NCBI GenBank assembly: GCA_037501455.1
Contig: CM074857.1
Span: forward strand, 108,905,501-108,969,500
DNA length: 64,000 nucleotides
Source of the DNA: Lantana camara
Taxonomy: Eukaryota; Streptophyta; Magnoliopsida; Lamiales; Verbenaceae
Direction: 5' to 3'
Positions 36,090-49,409 of this stretch are shown here, one piece after another (positions within the stretch are counted from its first letter, which is position 1; each line of letters starts with the position of its first letter). A program made the translations under genes and the position numbers. The notes below the pieces were generated by a model that saw only the letters and a program-made list of their open reading frames with translations, searched no databases and was not told where the DNA came from.

Positions 36090-36885
36090 GTACAATTCCT
36101 TCTTTTTTGCTCGAAAACTTGAGTTGTTTCCTCTTTCAATTAGTTTATCTGGGATTTGGGTTCTTTTTATGGATTGCTCTGAGTAAATGCTTGTTATATG
36201 GGAAGGGGTTTCTGGGTACGAAGTTTTTAGGCTATGCAATTGCTCGTATTTTGCTTAATATTGAAGAGGATGAAAAGAAGAGTGTGAAGTTGGATCATGA
36301 TGTATATGATGGGGGATTGTTGTAACGGAGTTAGTGGGTTAGTATTTATCAACAAAAAGGAAATGGGTTTTGTGGGTTTGCGAAGAAACAACTAAAATTA
36401 CTAGCATCAGCAGTGGTGGGTGGTAGATTGAGGGAGATTGCTGGAGTTCATAGCTTGGATGGATTAAGCTCGAACTTATAGTTTTGCATTCTTGGCATGA
36501 TATTTAGTGTTCTCAGACAGTATTTGGTCGGTCTTGTTTTAAATTTATTTTTAGTGCTTCTTCCGTATTCTGTTAGCTAATGTTTAGTCATAGGATTTAT
36601 GTGAAGAGCAGGCTAAAGGGGCTTTTCCAAAATCGAATATTGGGGCTCTGTTTGTGGGTATGTGTGGATGTTTCTTTTTCTCTACCATAATTTAAGGTCC
36701 AAACATGCCATTAGTGTGCTTACCTAAACTACACCTAGCCTGTTGTTTCAAACACAGACTGTCATTTTTAGATGATTTGTGATCCTAATTCCCTTGTTTC
36801 TGTTTTCTTTTTCTTTCTTTTCTGTTTATTGTTGAGGAAGTGTTTGCAATGAGATAATTTGTGTTTATTGTTTCAGCTGAGGAGG

Positions 36886-39800
36886 ATGGTGAATGATACT
36901 CGATCTGAATCTAAAATCAGGAATGAAGTGGTTGACAATAGTTTGATGAAGAAATTAATTAATGGAAAGGACTCATTAAAGGTTAGGCTAAGTTTACCGA
37001 AATCCAAGCATCTTGATATCAGGATACCACCTTCATCTTCTTCTACGACTTGTAAATCTGAAAGATTTGAGAAACATAATATGGTGAACCCTTTGAGGAG
37101 GTCCATCAATGGTAAGACGAATGCAACAGCATGTTCTTCTGATCTCAAGCAATGTGCAAAAGAACTTAGTTCGTCTGAGAAGATGAAACAAAAGAAGCTA
37201 ATACAGGAGATGGGTGAATCTGACAAATCTGAGGTTCAGCCTAAGTCATTTTGTGGAAAGAGGAAGAAAATGACTGCCCACCGTTTTAAGGCTCATTTTA
37301 AAAAACCGCGCATACCAGGTATGTTTTCCTTATTATGACTAGACGATGCAAATTAAATGCAGGAAATTAGTTAATATGATTCCTTTTATGTTGAAATAGT
37401 TTAGAAATGTTTAAGGAAGTTTGCAAAGATTTTTGAAGTGAATGAGGAGGGGAGAAAGAACTAGAAAATTAAAAGATGATTTATATAAACATGTGAGAGA
37501 GAAAAGATGAAAAGGTAATATGTTTGGTGAGGGGTAAGAGACGAAATGGTTGTAAATGATTTTGGAGGATAAGAAGAATAAACCTGCCTTTACAATTGTC
37601 ATTTTTTATAGGTAGTAACATTAACTAATGAATTAAATACATCAAAACCAAAATGAGGAGTGTTTGACCCCCTTGAATTATATTTAGTGTGGAATTTTTT
37701 CCATTGTATTTCTTAGTAAGTTACGTCAGTGAATATATTTTTTTTTCTCTTATTCCAGATCATTTTACCGTTCTTTCTCTATATGTTCATGTGAAATGAA
37801 TTTAATAGTTCCATGTAGTCTACTTCCATCTCCTTTCTTGGCGAAGCATACCAGAAATTACTCATGCTCTGAAGGCTGCTAGTAACTTTTAAAGATGATG
37901 CAGGGACTTCTCCAGGCAGTAATTCATCTCAATCTTCGCAAAGAGAGAACATTAGCTTTGCCAGTAGTCCAAATCAAATGGCTGTTCAGAGTTCTTTGAG
38001 TTCTGAGGTTGACAAATGTCAAGCGGAGCAAAGCAGTGTACTATCCGATGACCAGAAGAGCCTCCTAAGTACTCTGCAAAATGAAATCAAGAAACTATGT
38101 CAAATTCTTAAGCTCTCGGTATACATCTCTCATATTCCCATTATATTCTTAAAGAGAAATATGTGTTTGTTTAACAGCCAACATATCTTTACGTAAAACT
38201 ATTTAGATTTTTCTTGTTTTGTTCTCATGCTGACTTCTTTTGCAAGTCAAAGGAACTAATTACTGCATCATGTTTGGAGGGTACAAATCATATCTGTCAC
38301 TCTAAGAAAGCAGACACATCTTTCTTGTGCTTCAGAGTTATCACCATATGCTTTCAATACTATTTTACTATTTGCCCTCCCTTGAATGCAGGAAGTCGTC
38401 ACTCATAAGGTAAGGAAATTTCTGGAGTTTGTCATCTTGACCCACCAATTGAGCAAGGACTCACCAGAAATTATGCAGGCTCACCAAATATCTCTGGTGA
38501 GTTTCTTTTCAGTATATCATTCACACATGCTTACAATTCAGCACTAGAGTGAAAAAAGACATTCAGCGCCAATGTTGCTGTTGCTTACTTCCATGTCTTT
38601 CCAATATTCAAGTTCAGTTCTAAGAATTATAGGATAACGAATATCCCTTCCTCTCTATCTTGCTTGAATTCTTGAGACGGCATTATCCAGGCACACTAGC
38701 TTGGTCAATAAAAAGCAGTGAAGGATGGTGGATAATGAAGGAGTCATGATAGGAATAACTTGAAAGTAGTTTCCAGTGCAAAGGAGTTCATCTAAAATAG
38801 GCTCCTCCGAAATTATTTTGGTCAAATTTGGGAAGATTGGTTTACTAGATCACTAAGCAATCCACAAGATAGGATATCCATTGTGTAAAAATGGTGAAGT
38901 CATCTGGATCTGCTTCTGCTTGCAGTGTTCTGTTCCCTGCCGGAATGATCTGAAGCTTCTTCTCTTCTTGATATATTTTGCATGTGTGCTTGTGTGTAAT
39001 TGAATGGCTCAGCTTGATGTAGTTAATTTGGATTGTACTGGAAATGTTTGAGATTTAATGGTTAGTTGGTGAAACTTTGAACGTTGGTAAGTTGGATGTT
39101 ATAATTCAAGCAATTCAGGTTGGAGAAAATGAATTCTTTGTTGAAAAATAATCCTTTTTCATCTTCTAGTAGTTTGAGGTCACAATCTTGATGTTTAACA
39201 ATCACACCTTCTGCTCTTCCTTATTATTTTTTATGCTCTTCCAAGCAACGTATAACATCCAATCAGATGTTCGACTAAACACCATCTTATTTACTCCTCC
39301 TTCACTATCTTATTTTTATATTTGTTTGCTTAAAATATGCCGTAAATTAGTAAACCCAAGTGGAGTACTGGTCTGCTTAATCAAGCACACGCTGACAAGT
39401 ATGATTGAACTTTTACTATGACAGTGTTGGATTGCTGCTTCAATCTCAAAACAAACAGAAGTTCATAAGAGGGAATCTCTCGAGCTAGCAAAACATTATC
39501 TGAACTATCAATGCACAGAAGAACAAGTGCACACAATTTATTCAAAGATGCTTGACCTGAAGAGGATATTTTTGCGGTGTTGTATAAACACTACTGCCGT
39601 GGGTAGAGATTGCTTGTCAGGTGAAGAAGACATCAACAATGAAACATTCGATGTCAATGAAGGATCGAACCCCAACAAAGAAAAGTCGCCCTTTCCATCA
39701 TGTAAACTGAAAATTGTCAAAATTGAGATTGAAAAGGACTCTCCTAATGGAAGGAGTTGTGGAAGAGAGATACAACCGACAGTAGCACCTAAGGATAAAG

Positions 39801-42800
39801 GTGCTGGGACTGAAATACACAACATCATGAATAAAATACAGAAGAAATGTGACAAGCGGTTGAAGAAACTAGAATCAAAACAAAAGAAGGAAATTCAGAA
39901 TTTTCGCCACATTTGGGAGGAGAAGATACTAAAAGCGGAGACAGATCACAAATTAGAGTCTGCCATCATTCGGTCTATACATGGTAGAGGCTTAGTAACA
40001 GAGGACAAACTTAAGATGTTGAAAGATAATTTTGCGACGAAAATGAAAGAGAACAATCTCCTAAAGGACATGCAGCTTAAAGATCTTGAAGCGCAGCAAT
40101 TAGCTTCTAGGAATGAGGAGAGAGAAAAGCAAGCCAACTGGTTAGCTAAAGCAAAAGCGTGTGCAACTAGTGAAGTATGGGGACTTTGTCAGCAATCTGG
40201 GGAAGAGGCTGGATTCTCTAAGTCAAGTGAGCATATTCTTGGTGACCGGGGTTCAGTTTCCATAACAGCTGATATGGCTGATACAACTGTCGGTGCAGCA
40301 GCTGAGGAAGTAGGCTGTATAGTTCCTATTGAAACTTCATGTAATTTGATAAACATTAATCAAGAAAATGTAACTGGAGAGACATGCTCAGAGAGATCGC
40401 CTTCACTTGCGGTCGAGCAGCTTAATCAACCAAAGCATTTTGGTACTGGGGAAATTATTTCTTTGAACTTGCTTTCTTGCGATGAGAGAGTTTCTGATGG
40501 GTTGGGCTTGGTTGAGTTGAATGAAGAGGTTGAGCGAGAGCTGCCTGTAATTGTATCTAATGAAACTGCAGATAATGTTAACTCGGTTGGATTGACTGGT
40601 GCTTCTGATAAAGGGGATGCAGCCGGTTTGCCTTTGGCAGGAAGATCAGAGCAAACAGAAGCTTCCCCAAATGGTTCTGAATTGCGTCCACCGCAGGTAT
40701 GTACCTTTTATGTTAGTATGAACTTTTACGTATGTTCTTTCTTTAATGTTTCTTATGCTACAAACACTTAAGCCTTGTTTGGCTAGTAAGGTAGCAGTCC
40801 TCGTCTGTAAGTCTCGTTGGCCTTCACAATGGGATTTAACCTGATGGCTCTCAACTCTCAATTGTGATGTCAATTTTTTAGAATCTATTGCGTATTAAGG
40901 CAATTGCACCTAATCCCCTGTGTTATGACTAATGAGCACAAAAAACACTGTCCAAAAAAAAAAAAAATCTCCTAAAAAGTCCTGTGAATTTCAAAATTCG
41001 CATAGCAAAATCCCCATATGTCCCATAGATGTGGACCGAAAAGTTCATGGACGTTACAGGAAAACTACTTTTTTGCCCTCAATTTTTTGGTTCTTATGTC
41101 CTTTATTCTCTAAACAAGGCTAAAATGGTAAGATAACAAAATTTTTGCATAGAATCAAAAGCAAAGTGCTGTGAGCAAATTTTAAGTTCCACAGGTTTTG
41201 TATGATATTTTTTCTCATTGGAAGATCTTTCAAACTCGGTAGCCATAACACGCTAGGTTGGGTGCAATTAACTCACTACATATATTCTTAGTTTGAGGTT
41301 CTAGCGTCAAATTCTTGTGGAAGTATGACCATCTACAGGTTCCCCGTTGCTAACTGGTTTAAGTGTTTATAAGTTTCGTTTGAATATTCACAAGGATTTT
41401 GTAAATATTGTTGCACTAATAACAATTAAAATTGAGATGCAGGTACCAGATGATCAAATCCGCCAAAGTTTGGTGTCTGCTGAAGTGCAAGACCAATGTG
41501 CTCAGGCAGTAGAAAAGCAAAATACTTTTCTGTTCGAAGTAGCTCAATCTGAAATCATCGGTACTGCAACAGTTTTGCATTCCAATCTCGCACTACAAAA
41601 CCAAAATGCGCTATCAACAGGAAGTCAAAGTACGCCCCTTGAAGTTGCAAACATGGAGGTCGTTGATTCTATAATCTCTGTCCAGTCCCATAAGGAACTG
41701 AATGACCAAGCTGCACCAGTTCTAGAAGATCAAAGTACTTCGCAGATCCAAGAGCCAAATTTGGAACTTTTTCGCTCTGAAAAACACACAGATTTCAATG
41801 TCCAGGCACAAGAAATTGAGGAATGTAATCAGCTCCATCCTGTAATTTATATATCTCCCGATCAGTCTTCAGTCACTGAAATTGAAGGTGAAACACATGC
41901 TCTTGGAAGAAACTCCTCTCAAACAGCTGAGGCTGCAGAAATCGAAGTGCTTCCACATGAAGGTGCCTCGCAAATAGGGTTAGATTTGGAAATACAGGGT
42001 AATCACATTGATATGGTTTCTGGAAATAGAATTGACCGTGAAACTAGTGTTCAGCCCTCTGCCTCTCCCCAGAACGCGTCTATGTCCCAAGGTACTTTGC
42101 GGATTGAAGAGCCAAATTTGGAACAAGTTGGCACTGAAACGCACACGCAATCCAATGTTCAAGCACAAGAAACTGAGAACTGTAATCAGCTGCATCCTGT
42201 AATTAATATATCTCCTGATCAGTCTCCGGTCATTGAAATTGCAGACGAAAGCGATGCTCTGGGAATAAACTCCTCGCAAACAGCTGAGCCTGCAGAAACT
42301 GAAGTGTTTCCTCATCAATTTGCCAATCAAGTTGGGATACATTTGGAAATACCGGATAATCACATTGATATGGTTTCTGTAAATAGAATTGGCCATGAAA
42401 CAAGTGTTCAGCCTTCTGCCTCTACCCAGAGTATTGTATCTATGTCCCAAGGAGTGAATGTGGACCATTTGTTTGGATCCAGCAACCTTTTTTCCAATCC
42501 TAACCATCGAATAGCTTCTTGCAATCGTCCACCGTTCTTTGCTGAACCACTTCAAAATGAACTGGACAAAATTCGTAGAGAAACTGAGCAATTGCAAAAA
42601 AGCCACGACGATATGGTCAGTATATGCATGATGATATTTAATTTCTGTTTTTAGCCTTGTTTCTAACAGAATGTTTTCTATTCAAACAGGCGTCAAAACT
42701 GAGATCAGACTGTGAGAAGGAGATAGTGGAAATTATTGCTCAAATACGCAACAAATATGAGATGAAACTTCAGGATGCCAAAGCAGACTTTATATTGAAG

Positions 42801-44843
42801 AAGAATGGACTTGACATGATTAAGAACAAATTTTTCATGAATAAAGTATTGGCTGAAGTTATTAGCTATAATTGCATGTATCGGTGGGAACCCAATTCCG
42901 CAGAACAGTCTTTTTCGTCATCTGGGCTCCAGCAAATGCAGCAAGGTATGTTATTTATTGGCAATACCTTTACGAAAACTGATTTCTTTTCTTAGTCAAC
43001 GGGACTGTAGTTATGAGTTCCACTATTGTGAAAAAACATTTCAAGTCCTAGAGTAGGTATATGATGTTCTGAATTTCTTATCCTGTTGGCTGTTGCCTAT
43101 TACTTATGGACTTGAATGTTCTACCCCTTGTCCAAGGCATGTGTTGAAGAACTTCCCTCTCACATAAATTTCAATCTTACTCCGGAAAATAAAGGTGGGT
43201 GTTTTCCCTCACGACAGTTTTTGGGATGATATGGAAATATCTGGGTGATGTGGCGAAAGGGTCGTTATGATGTACGATGCAGTTCAAATTTAGAAAAGGG
43301 AATACTTTTCAGGAGTTGAGATTGTGGTTGATTAGAATGGAAGAGAAAAGTAACAAATGGGGTAGGACAGATTCTTCAACTATCTGATAACATCAATACT
43401 TTCACTCTGCACGAATAATACAATTTTTGGCCAGTAAAGGTTCAATTCTTACCTTCAGATGGGGAGAAAACTACTAAAATACAACTTTGGTGCTTGTGAA
43501 AATCTCTATATTAGAATGTACAGTATAATGTATGGAAACTCGCATGAATATTTAATCACTATCCTTGAAAGATATAGCTAAATGACATCATGGCTATTCA
43601 CCAGAAGCCAAGCACTGCCCGTAGTTGCTCCTTCTTTTCCCATTCATTCTTTTTGTTCTCTTTCTGACTCTTATCCTGACAGATTTGCTTTACTTCTGAG
43701 GCATTTTGGTACAAGAATTAGACGGACAAAATATACTCTCATTGTCACAGCCTTTCTTCTTTGGGTTTTTAGTAACAATCCTAAATAATGATATAGTCAT
43801 TTTTTCATTGAACACATTGAATTCATTAAAGTCCTAAGTATATGCAGTCATTTCCCTAACGCTTGATTTTCATTATTTGTTTTAGCTATAAATTGCTCTA
43901 CTGTTGAAGCAATTTTTCTCTGTAGCATATCAAACTTTTCAGATACAATGGGTTCTGCCTTGAAAAATAGTATGGATGTCCTTTATCTTCCCGACTTCCC
44001 TGAGCTGGGTCAACCTTTCAGTATTCTTGCAGAAATAACTGAATAACTCGTAGATATTGAATTTGGTTGTCTGCTGCATTTTCAGGTTGTTTGGATAAAG
44101 CTTATTTTTTTAAGCTTATAAGTACAGTTATTAAGCTTTATGATCTTATAAAATGTTTTTGGAGCTTATAAGGTAGTTGGAAGTGGCAATCGTGTAATTA
44201 CTATGGTCAAAAAGTAATTGAATTTGTTGATGAAAATGAGAGCTTTGCAACGTCTTCTAAGCTACTAAATTTCTTATTAATCTTGTAAAAGTTGTCTCTT
44301 AGTCATATTTTGGGTGAAGTCACAGAAACTTGACTTTTATTTGACCTTTCTCCTTTCTTACAGTCTCTCTTTTCGTATGTGAAGTGCTCCCTTAACCATA
44401 ATCGGGGTTTTTTCGCAGTTACTCCATCAAATGCCATGCAGCGCATGCATCAGCAACCGCTGCAGCATTCAGAAAGACACCACCCCACTCCCGGCCAACA
44501 GATCACAAGTCAAACTGTACAATCCATGCAACAGCCATCCCTGCCACTAACCGGACGACTTCACCAGCCTCCCCATCAACTCCGTCAACATCCTGTGTCT
44601 CACACAAATGCCATGAATTCTGCTGGCAATCTACCTTTTAGTGGCCCGTTTTATCCTCCAGTTCAGAGTATTCAAGCTCTTAGACCTTCTGCTGCTTCAT
44701 CTATTCCTCCTTCCTCCGTCCCACGATCGACAGTTGTCGCCCCTCAATGGGGACCTCTGCTAGGAGTTCCTCTGCAGCCATGGAACCCTCAAAATAGACC
44801 TCATACAGCTCCATTTGATCCATCCCAAATTAGGATGCTATAA
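36886..44843 (+). CDS. MOM1-like transcriptional-silencing protein without helicase domain, 1292 aa
   Basis: Coding exons: 36886-37318, 37904-38118, 38392-38496, 39425-40696, 41443-42615, 42690-42945 and 44419-44843. All junctions are GT-AG and the frame stays open for 3879 nt. The start is the first ATG after an acceptor at 36876. Residues about 195-305 match the CMM2-like region of MOM1 proteins (KFLEFVILTHQLS, CWIAASIS, LELAKHYLNYQC, YSKMLDLKRIF). In Arabidopsis this region makes a coiled-coil dimer needed for silencing. Residues 381-495 are a highly charged helical region (NIMNKIQKKCDKRLKKLE ... ANWLAKAKA), also conserved in the family. More coiled coil lies at about 1045-1120, and a Gln/Pro-rich tail at 1152-1292. 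The SNF2-type helicase of MOM1 is absent and I see no such exons upstream, so a MOM2-like or shortened form is likely. Exon 5 (residues 676-1066) carries a tandem duplication. Confidence 0.88.
40771..41121. mobile_element. Possible MITE in an intron of the MOM1-like gene
   Basis: Inverted ends AGCCTTGTTTGG and CTAAACAAGGCT bound 351 bp inside the intron 40697-41442. No target duplication is certain. The interior has an A-rich run and no coding sequence. Confidence 0.4.
41743..42452 (+). repeat. In-frame tandem duplication inside the MOM1-like coding sequence
   Basis: Two units of about 357 nt (119 codons), starting near 41752 and 42109, encode matching blocks: EPNLE, NQLHPVI, ISPDQS, NSSQTAE, NHIDMVS and ETSVQPSAS. 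Differences are scattered and the frame is kept. Just before, a smaller pair of about 39 codons (LFEVAQSEII / PLEVANMEVV) suggests an older duplication in the same exon. Confidence 0.9.
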
Positions 44844-45378
44844 ACATGGAACGGTCTTGCCTGGAAATATTGAAATTGCATAATTGTACCGGATAATCAC
44901 ATGTTCTCTGTAGCACCACCAGCTCCCAGCTGTTGGCTTATCTGATAAATAACAAGTTTTAGAAGCAGTTTGAGAAGTATTCATGATCTTTGATGATTAC
45001 TGCAAGTTTTTGTAATTATGTACAGGAATATGGCTCGTTCATTGTGGAAAATGTAAGCTTATTAGGTACATATATTCTTCTCTTTTGTTTACAGATATGT
45101 TTTTAAGTGTGAATGAAGTGCATTGTGTAATATTTTTCTGGTGGAAAATGGACTGTCAAGTCATGTCCGGGGCCATGAATATGTCACGATTTTGGACCAA
45201 TTGCAATTATAAGGTATGAAATTTGTCCCGCATTGATTATAAACAATTGATGTGGGGTTTAGTTGAATTAATTTCGGCTTAGAATTACACTGATAGTGAT
45301 CATTCTGTATTCTGTTAAATAAATATTGCTATATATAATATTTTGAAGTTTCTAATCAATAATTAATAGTGAGACGAA

Positions 45379-45483
45379 CCAATAAGGGTCGGTCCAAGTG
45401 ATTAATTGATACATTTTTTAAGATAATATTTTGGGTTTGAATCTGACTTAACCGTGCGTGTGTTAGATAAAAAAAAAAGAAAC
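45379..45483 (+). mobile_element. SINE, 105 bp, 15-bp target duplication
   Basis: It has a tRNA-like A box (GGTCGGTCCAAGTGATTAA), a B box (GGGTTTGAATCTGAC) about 50 bp later, and an A-rich tail. A perfect 15-bp direct repeat TAATAGTGAGACGAA flanks it (45364-45378 and 45484-45498). This is the structure left by LINE-assisted retroposition. Confidence 0.85.
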
Positions 45484-45938
45484 TAATAGTGAGACGAATA
45501 CTGACAAATGAGTACTTCGAATCCAAATTCATGTCGATAGTCAAAATTTTGTATTCTGAATATAAATTTTGTTCATTGGTGGCTTGGATTTTACAACAGA
45601 TAGTGAAATTTTGAAAGTGACCTCTATATTCTACTTTTTCTGTGCATTATTATTGGTTTTCTTAAAGTAATTGGATGTTGATATCTCAACAGTAGTGTGC
45701 AATTTCACAAATCCACATCCCATCAATTGTTCGGGGACCAGTTTAACATATAGTAGGAAAATTTTAGTTCAAACGCAATAAACTCGACTTAACTTTGTCT
45801 CATCTAACTATCTGACGGCTATGACAAACTGCTTTCTATAGTCGAGAGCATCATGTGAGTTCTAACAACTTGTCTTTAGACATTATAGAAGAAGTATGAC
45901 AATTAAGTTTAACAAATAAAAATCTATATCACATATCT

Positions 45939-46025
45939 TATGATGTATTGATACATATACGCTACGATACGGATATAATGAGTGTCTGAAACGATACGAC
46001 AAAATAATATTTTTAAAAATACGGT
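45939..46025. mobile_element. GACACG-type MITE relic, reversed
   Basis: Read on the minus strand it gives TAAAAATATTATTTTGTCGT and CAGACACTC, matching the left half of 28401-28536. The plus strand starts with TTATGATGTATTGATAC, a worn version of the family end. About 44844-45360 and 46026-47500 are otherwise AT-rich with no gene. Confidence 0.5.
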
Positions 46026-47513
46026 AATGGGCATCTTTATATGAATAAATTTCAAGAGTTCCTAAATGTTGGTTATTTACCAAAAGTATGTTGAATTTGG
46101 TGCATTGATACAAGATTAAGTGGTTAGAAAGTCACTCATTTAAGTTGGATTATAAGTGGTCCAAACTTAGGCTTTTCTTGTCCATATAGATTAAAGTAGC
46201 CCATTTACTAATGACGGAGTTTGAAAGTTAAAAAGTGATGAGAATTTTCTCATATATTTGAGTTGAATATTTCAATTTTGAATTTATAATAGTTTTTGAG
46301 AGAGTTGAATTTGCATGTGCATTTTCTTATACCCTTTACAATATATCCAAATTTGAGTTGATTTCCTCTCGTCAACGCCCTAAATTGGAAGCTTTGACCA
46401 ATTACTTACTTTTTTTTAAAAAAAAAAAAACAAGAAAAAATCAACACTCCTATTAAAGTTTGGCAATATTTTTCGCACTATGTATTTGATTGAATCAAGA
46501 AATAGAGTTTAATTTTCTTATTTTAAATATATACATTTTCCTAAGTGAAATTCCAAAACAAGGAAAACATTATTTATTACATTTTTAAGTTTTCCAATAG
46601 TATAATAATTGTTCATTCATAGTGAACATGACCGTAATTGAAAAAATTGGATTTTTATTGTGTTTTAACAATAATTACTATAGGAAAAAAAGTGAGATTA
46701 TCTTTACGGAATAAAATCATAGAGCTTTGAGATAGAGATCAATCTCCATCATGAAAATAATCTATTTAGCAATAATTTATCAAACACATAACAATATTTT
46801 TTTTATTTAGATTAGGTAATCCACTATCAATTAAAATGATTAGTCCGTTGGTTAAAATTTAAACATCTCAAACTATGACCAAATAATATAAAATTATTTC
46901 ATATCCAAAATTTGAATCCAAATATTTAATTTTATAGCCGCACCTAACAATTACATGCGCTTCATTATGAGTTCCCACAATATACATTTTTTTCCATTTT
47001 CCCATATAGATATATTTGTCATAAATATAAAAATAAAAAGTCCTATAGAATATTTTGTAACTATGATGAACAAGTATAAATAAAGAGATATAAATATAAT
47101 ACGGGACAAATATTATATTGTAAATCTTGTTTTAAATTTATCATGTAAAATGTATTTAATATAAATATTTGATATGATAGGATATGAAACTAAGTACGTT
47201 GATAATATTTTTAGATATAATCATCATAATTATGTGGACAAATTGCATTTTGACTATGTTCTTGCATTTTTTATTTTTTATTTTTTATTTTTTATTTTTA
47301 TTTTGAGAAATGAGAATGGAGGGATGTATTTGTGGTGATGCATGACAGCCTGTGACTGTGAGACTTTGATGAAAGCTTCAACTGCAATTTGCCTTCACTT
47401 CACCCAACCCATCTTCTTCTGTCTGTTAGGTATTGCACCAATATTCACAGTAATTAATATTCATTCCTATTTCCTCACATTCAATATATATATAATATAT
47501 GTAAAAATAATGA

Positions 47514-47921
47514 AGGATAAAAAAAATTATCATCCTAACTATAGATATTTTTACATTTTCGCTGCATACCGTTATTCTTATTTTGTTTTTGGTTGCATAC
47601 CATCATTCATACTTGGCGTTTTTTACAAAATACCATCTCTATTTGATTTTTAGTACTTTTAATGGCTTGAAAATTAAAATCGTGATGCGCACATCACTCT
47701 AATAAAGCCAAATTTATCTTTACTAAGTCACAAAATGATCAATTTGCACTTATTAAGTCATGTGCGCATCACATATTTCCTATTTAAGTCACCAAAATCA
47801 CAAAAAACATTCACTTAAACCACTGAAAAATACGAACATAAAGTAAGAATACAACAAAATTTTGTTTGGAAGTAAAAATATAAAAATACTAACAGTCGGG
47901 ATTGTAATATTTTTTTAATCC
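47514..47921. mobile_element. Foldback/MULE-like MITE, 408 bp
   Basis: The left end AGGATAAAAAAAATTATCAT and the reverse complement of the right end (GGATTAAAAAAATATTACAA) are similar, and inverted similarity continues for about 80 bp (TATTTTTACATTTT, TATTCTTATTTTG). The flanks are AAATAATGA (47505-47513) and AAATAATAA (47922-47930), a 9-bp duplication with one mismatch. The inner part has GTGATGCGCACATCAC-like palindromic sequence near both halves. Confidence 0.6.
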
Positions 47922-48305
47922 AAATAATAATACCAATAATACATAAATAAATGTTGATTTGCTTTTGCATCCATTTCCCACATTCCAAGAATTTTTAACA
48001 GCTAAGCCACATTAAATATCTACACGCCTTTAATCTCACTTATTTATTCGACCAACCCAACCATATACATCACATCTCTTAAATATGCCCTATATTTATG
48101 GACCAAAGATGATGCATGATTCCTTTTGATTAAAACGGATTTTTAATTAATTAAGTAATATGTATTAATTTGTTTGGTTCCTTTTGTGTTTATTGTGACC
48201 TTTAAGTTTGGTTTAATTGCATACACCTCGGTAATTTGATTATAATCTATATGACTTCTGCACCGCGTATTTCTTCAATTTTTGGTGATTCTTTATTTTA
48301 TTTTT

Positions 48306-49400
48306 GAGGAAATATAATTTTTTACCAGGTATAGGTCCATTTCTGATTTGGTCCATGATTTATTGACTCCAAACCAAAATTTATAACTTTTTGTCAAAAT
48401 TGGTCCATCAAACCCTTTTCCGTTAGACCATTAATGAATTCCGTTTCAACTATCATTTTATTACGATTTAATTCTTGTATCAATTTATATTGCCAAAATA
48501 AACCAAAATTATAAAAATTAATAAACTATCGACCACCATTCAAGACCTATATTAATAAACTATCATCTTATTATAATTCAAGTGCTATATTAATTTAAAT
48601 TTATAAAAAGTCTCATAAACTTTAAAATTATAAATTAAATAATCCTTGATAAATAGAATTCTAAAATAGTGTTATAAATTATATTAAATATTGACATAAT
48701 AAAATCAAAACATTTTAAAAATTTTAAAAATTAAATACTATGTTAATATTTGCAAATATATATAATGCACTAACATATTAAAAAATAGACATTGATAGAA
48801 AAAATCTAATGTAATCAAAAGGAAAAGTATGATATTTAATAAGTATTTAATATTAAAGTTAATATCGATAAAATTATAGGTCAGTTGTTAATATAAATTT
48901 TTGTTTGAAGTAATATACATTAAGCTACTATTACATTAATAATATATACAGAAATTTCATCGCAAATTCTTTTCACCACGCAAATCCCTTCTATAACGTC
49001 TTGGTGGTTGGGTGGGTTGAGGTGACAATTTTGTAGTATTGATATTTTCTTCATATCAATACTATTTTCAGTAATGGAAATTATGATGAAAAAAATTACA
49101 GAAAATAAAGAAGAATGGTGATGGCGGTAGAAAACAAAGTTGGTGGCAACCGAAATGTGGTAGACGAAAGGAATAAATTTTTTGGATGATTTTATCAATA
49201 TAATCTGATATAGTGGTTGAACTATAATAAAATGATAATTGATTAATGGAATTCATCTTGATTACAAGAAAAGAGTTTGATAGACCAATTTTGACAAAAT
49301 TAAAAATAAAAATTTTGATTCATAATTGACTGAGTCACTAAACGATGGATCAAAATAAAATAATAAACCTATTGCTCATGATTAATAATGATATTTATCC
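48306..49400. mobile_element. MULE-like element, about 1.1 kb
   Basis: The first and last approximately 150 bases are inverted relatives: ATAGGTCCATTTCTGATTTGG against ATAGGTTTATTATTTTGATC, then TTTGTCAAAATTGGTCCATC against TTTGTCAAAATTGGTCTATC. TTTATTTTT lies just outside both ends (48297-48305 and 49401-49409), a 9-bp duplication but of low complexity. No transposase is present. Confidence 0.6.
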
Positions 49401-49409
49401 TTTATTTTT

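Noticed and set aside
36107..36325. 72-codon hydrophobic open frame before the MOM1-like gene
   Set aside because: It has no proper ATG, lies in the likely leader intron, and has no domain.
41980..42606. 208-codon minus-strand open frame
   Set aside because: Antisense of a MOM1-like exon; its length follows from the duplicated coding sequence.
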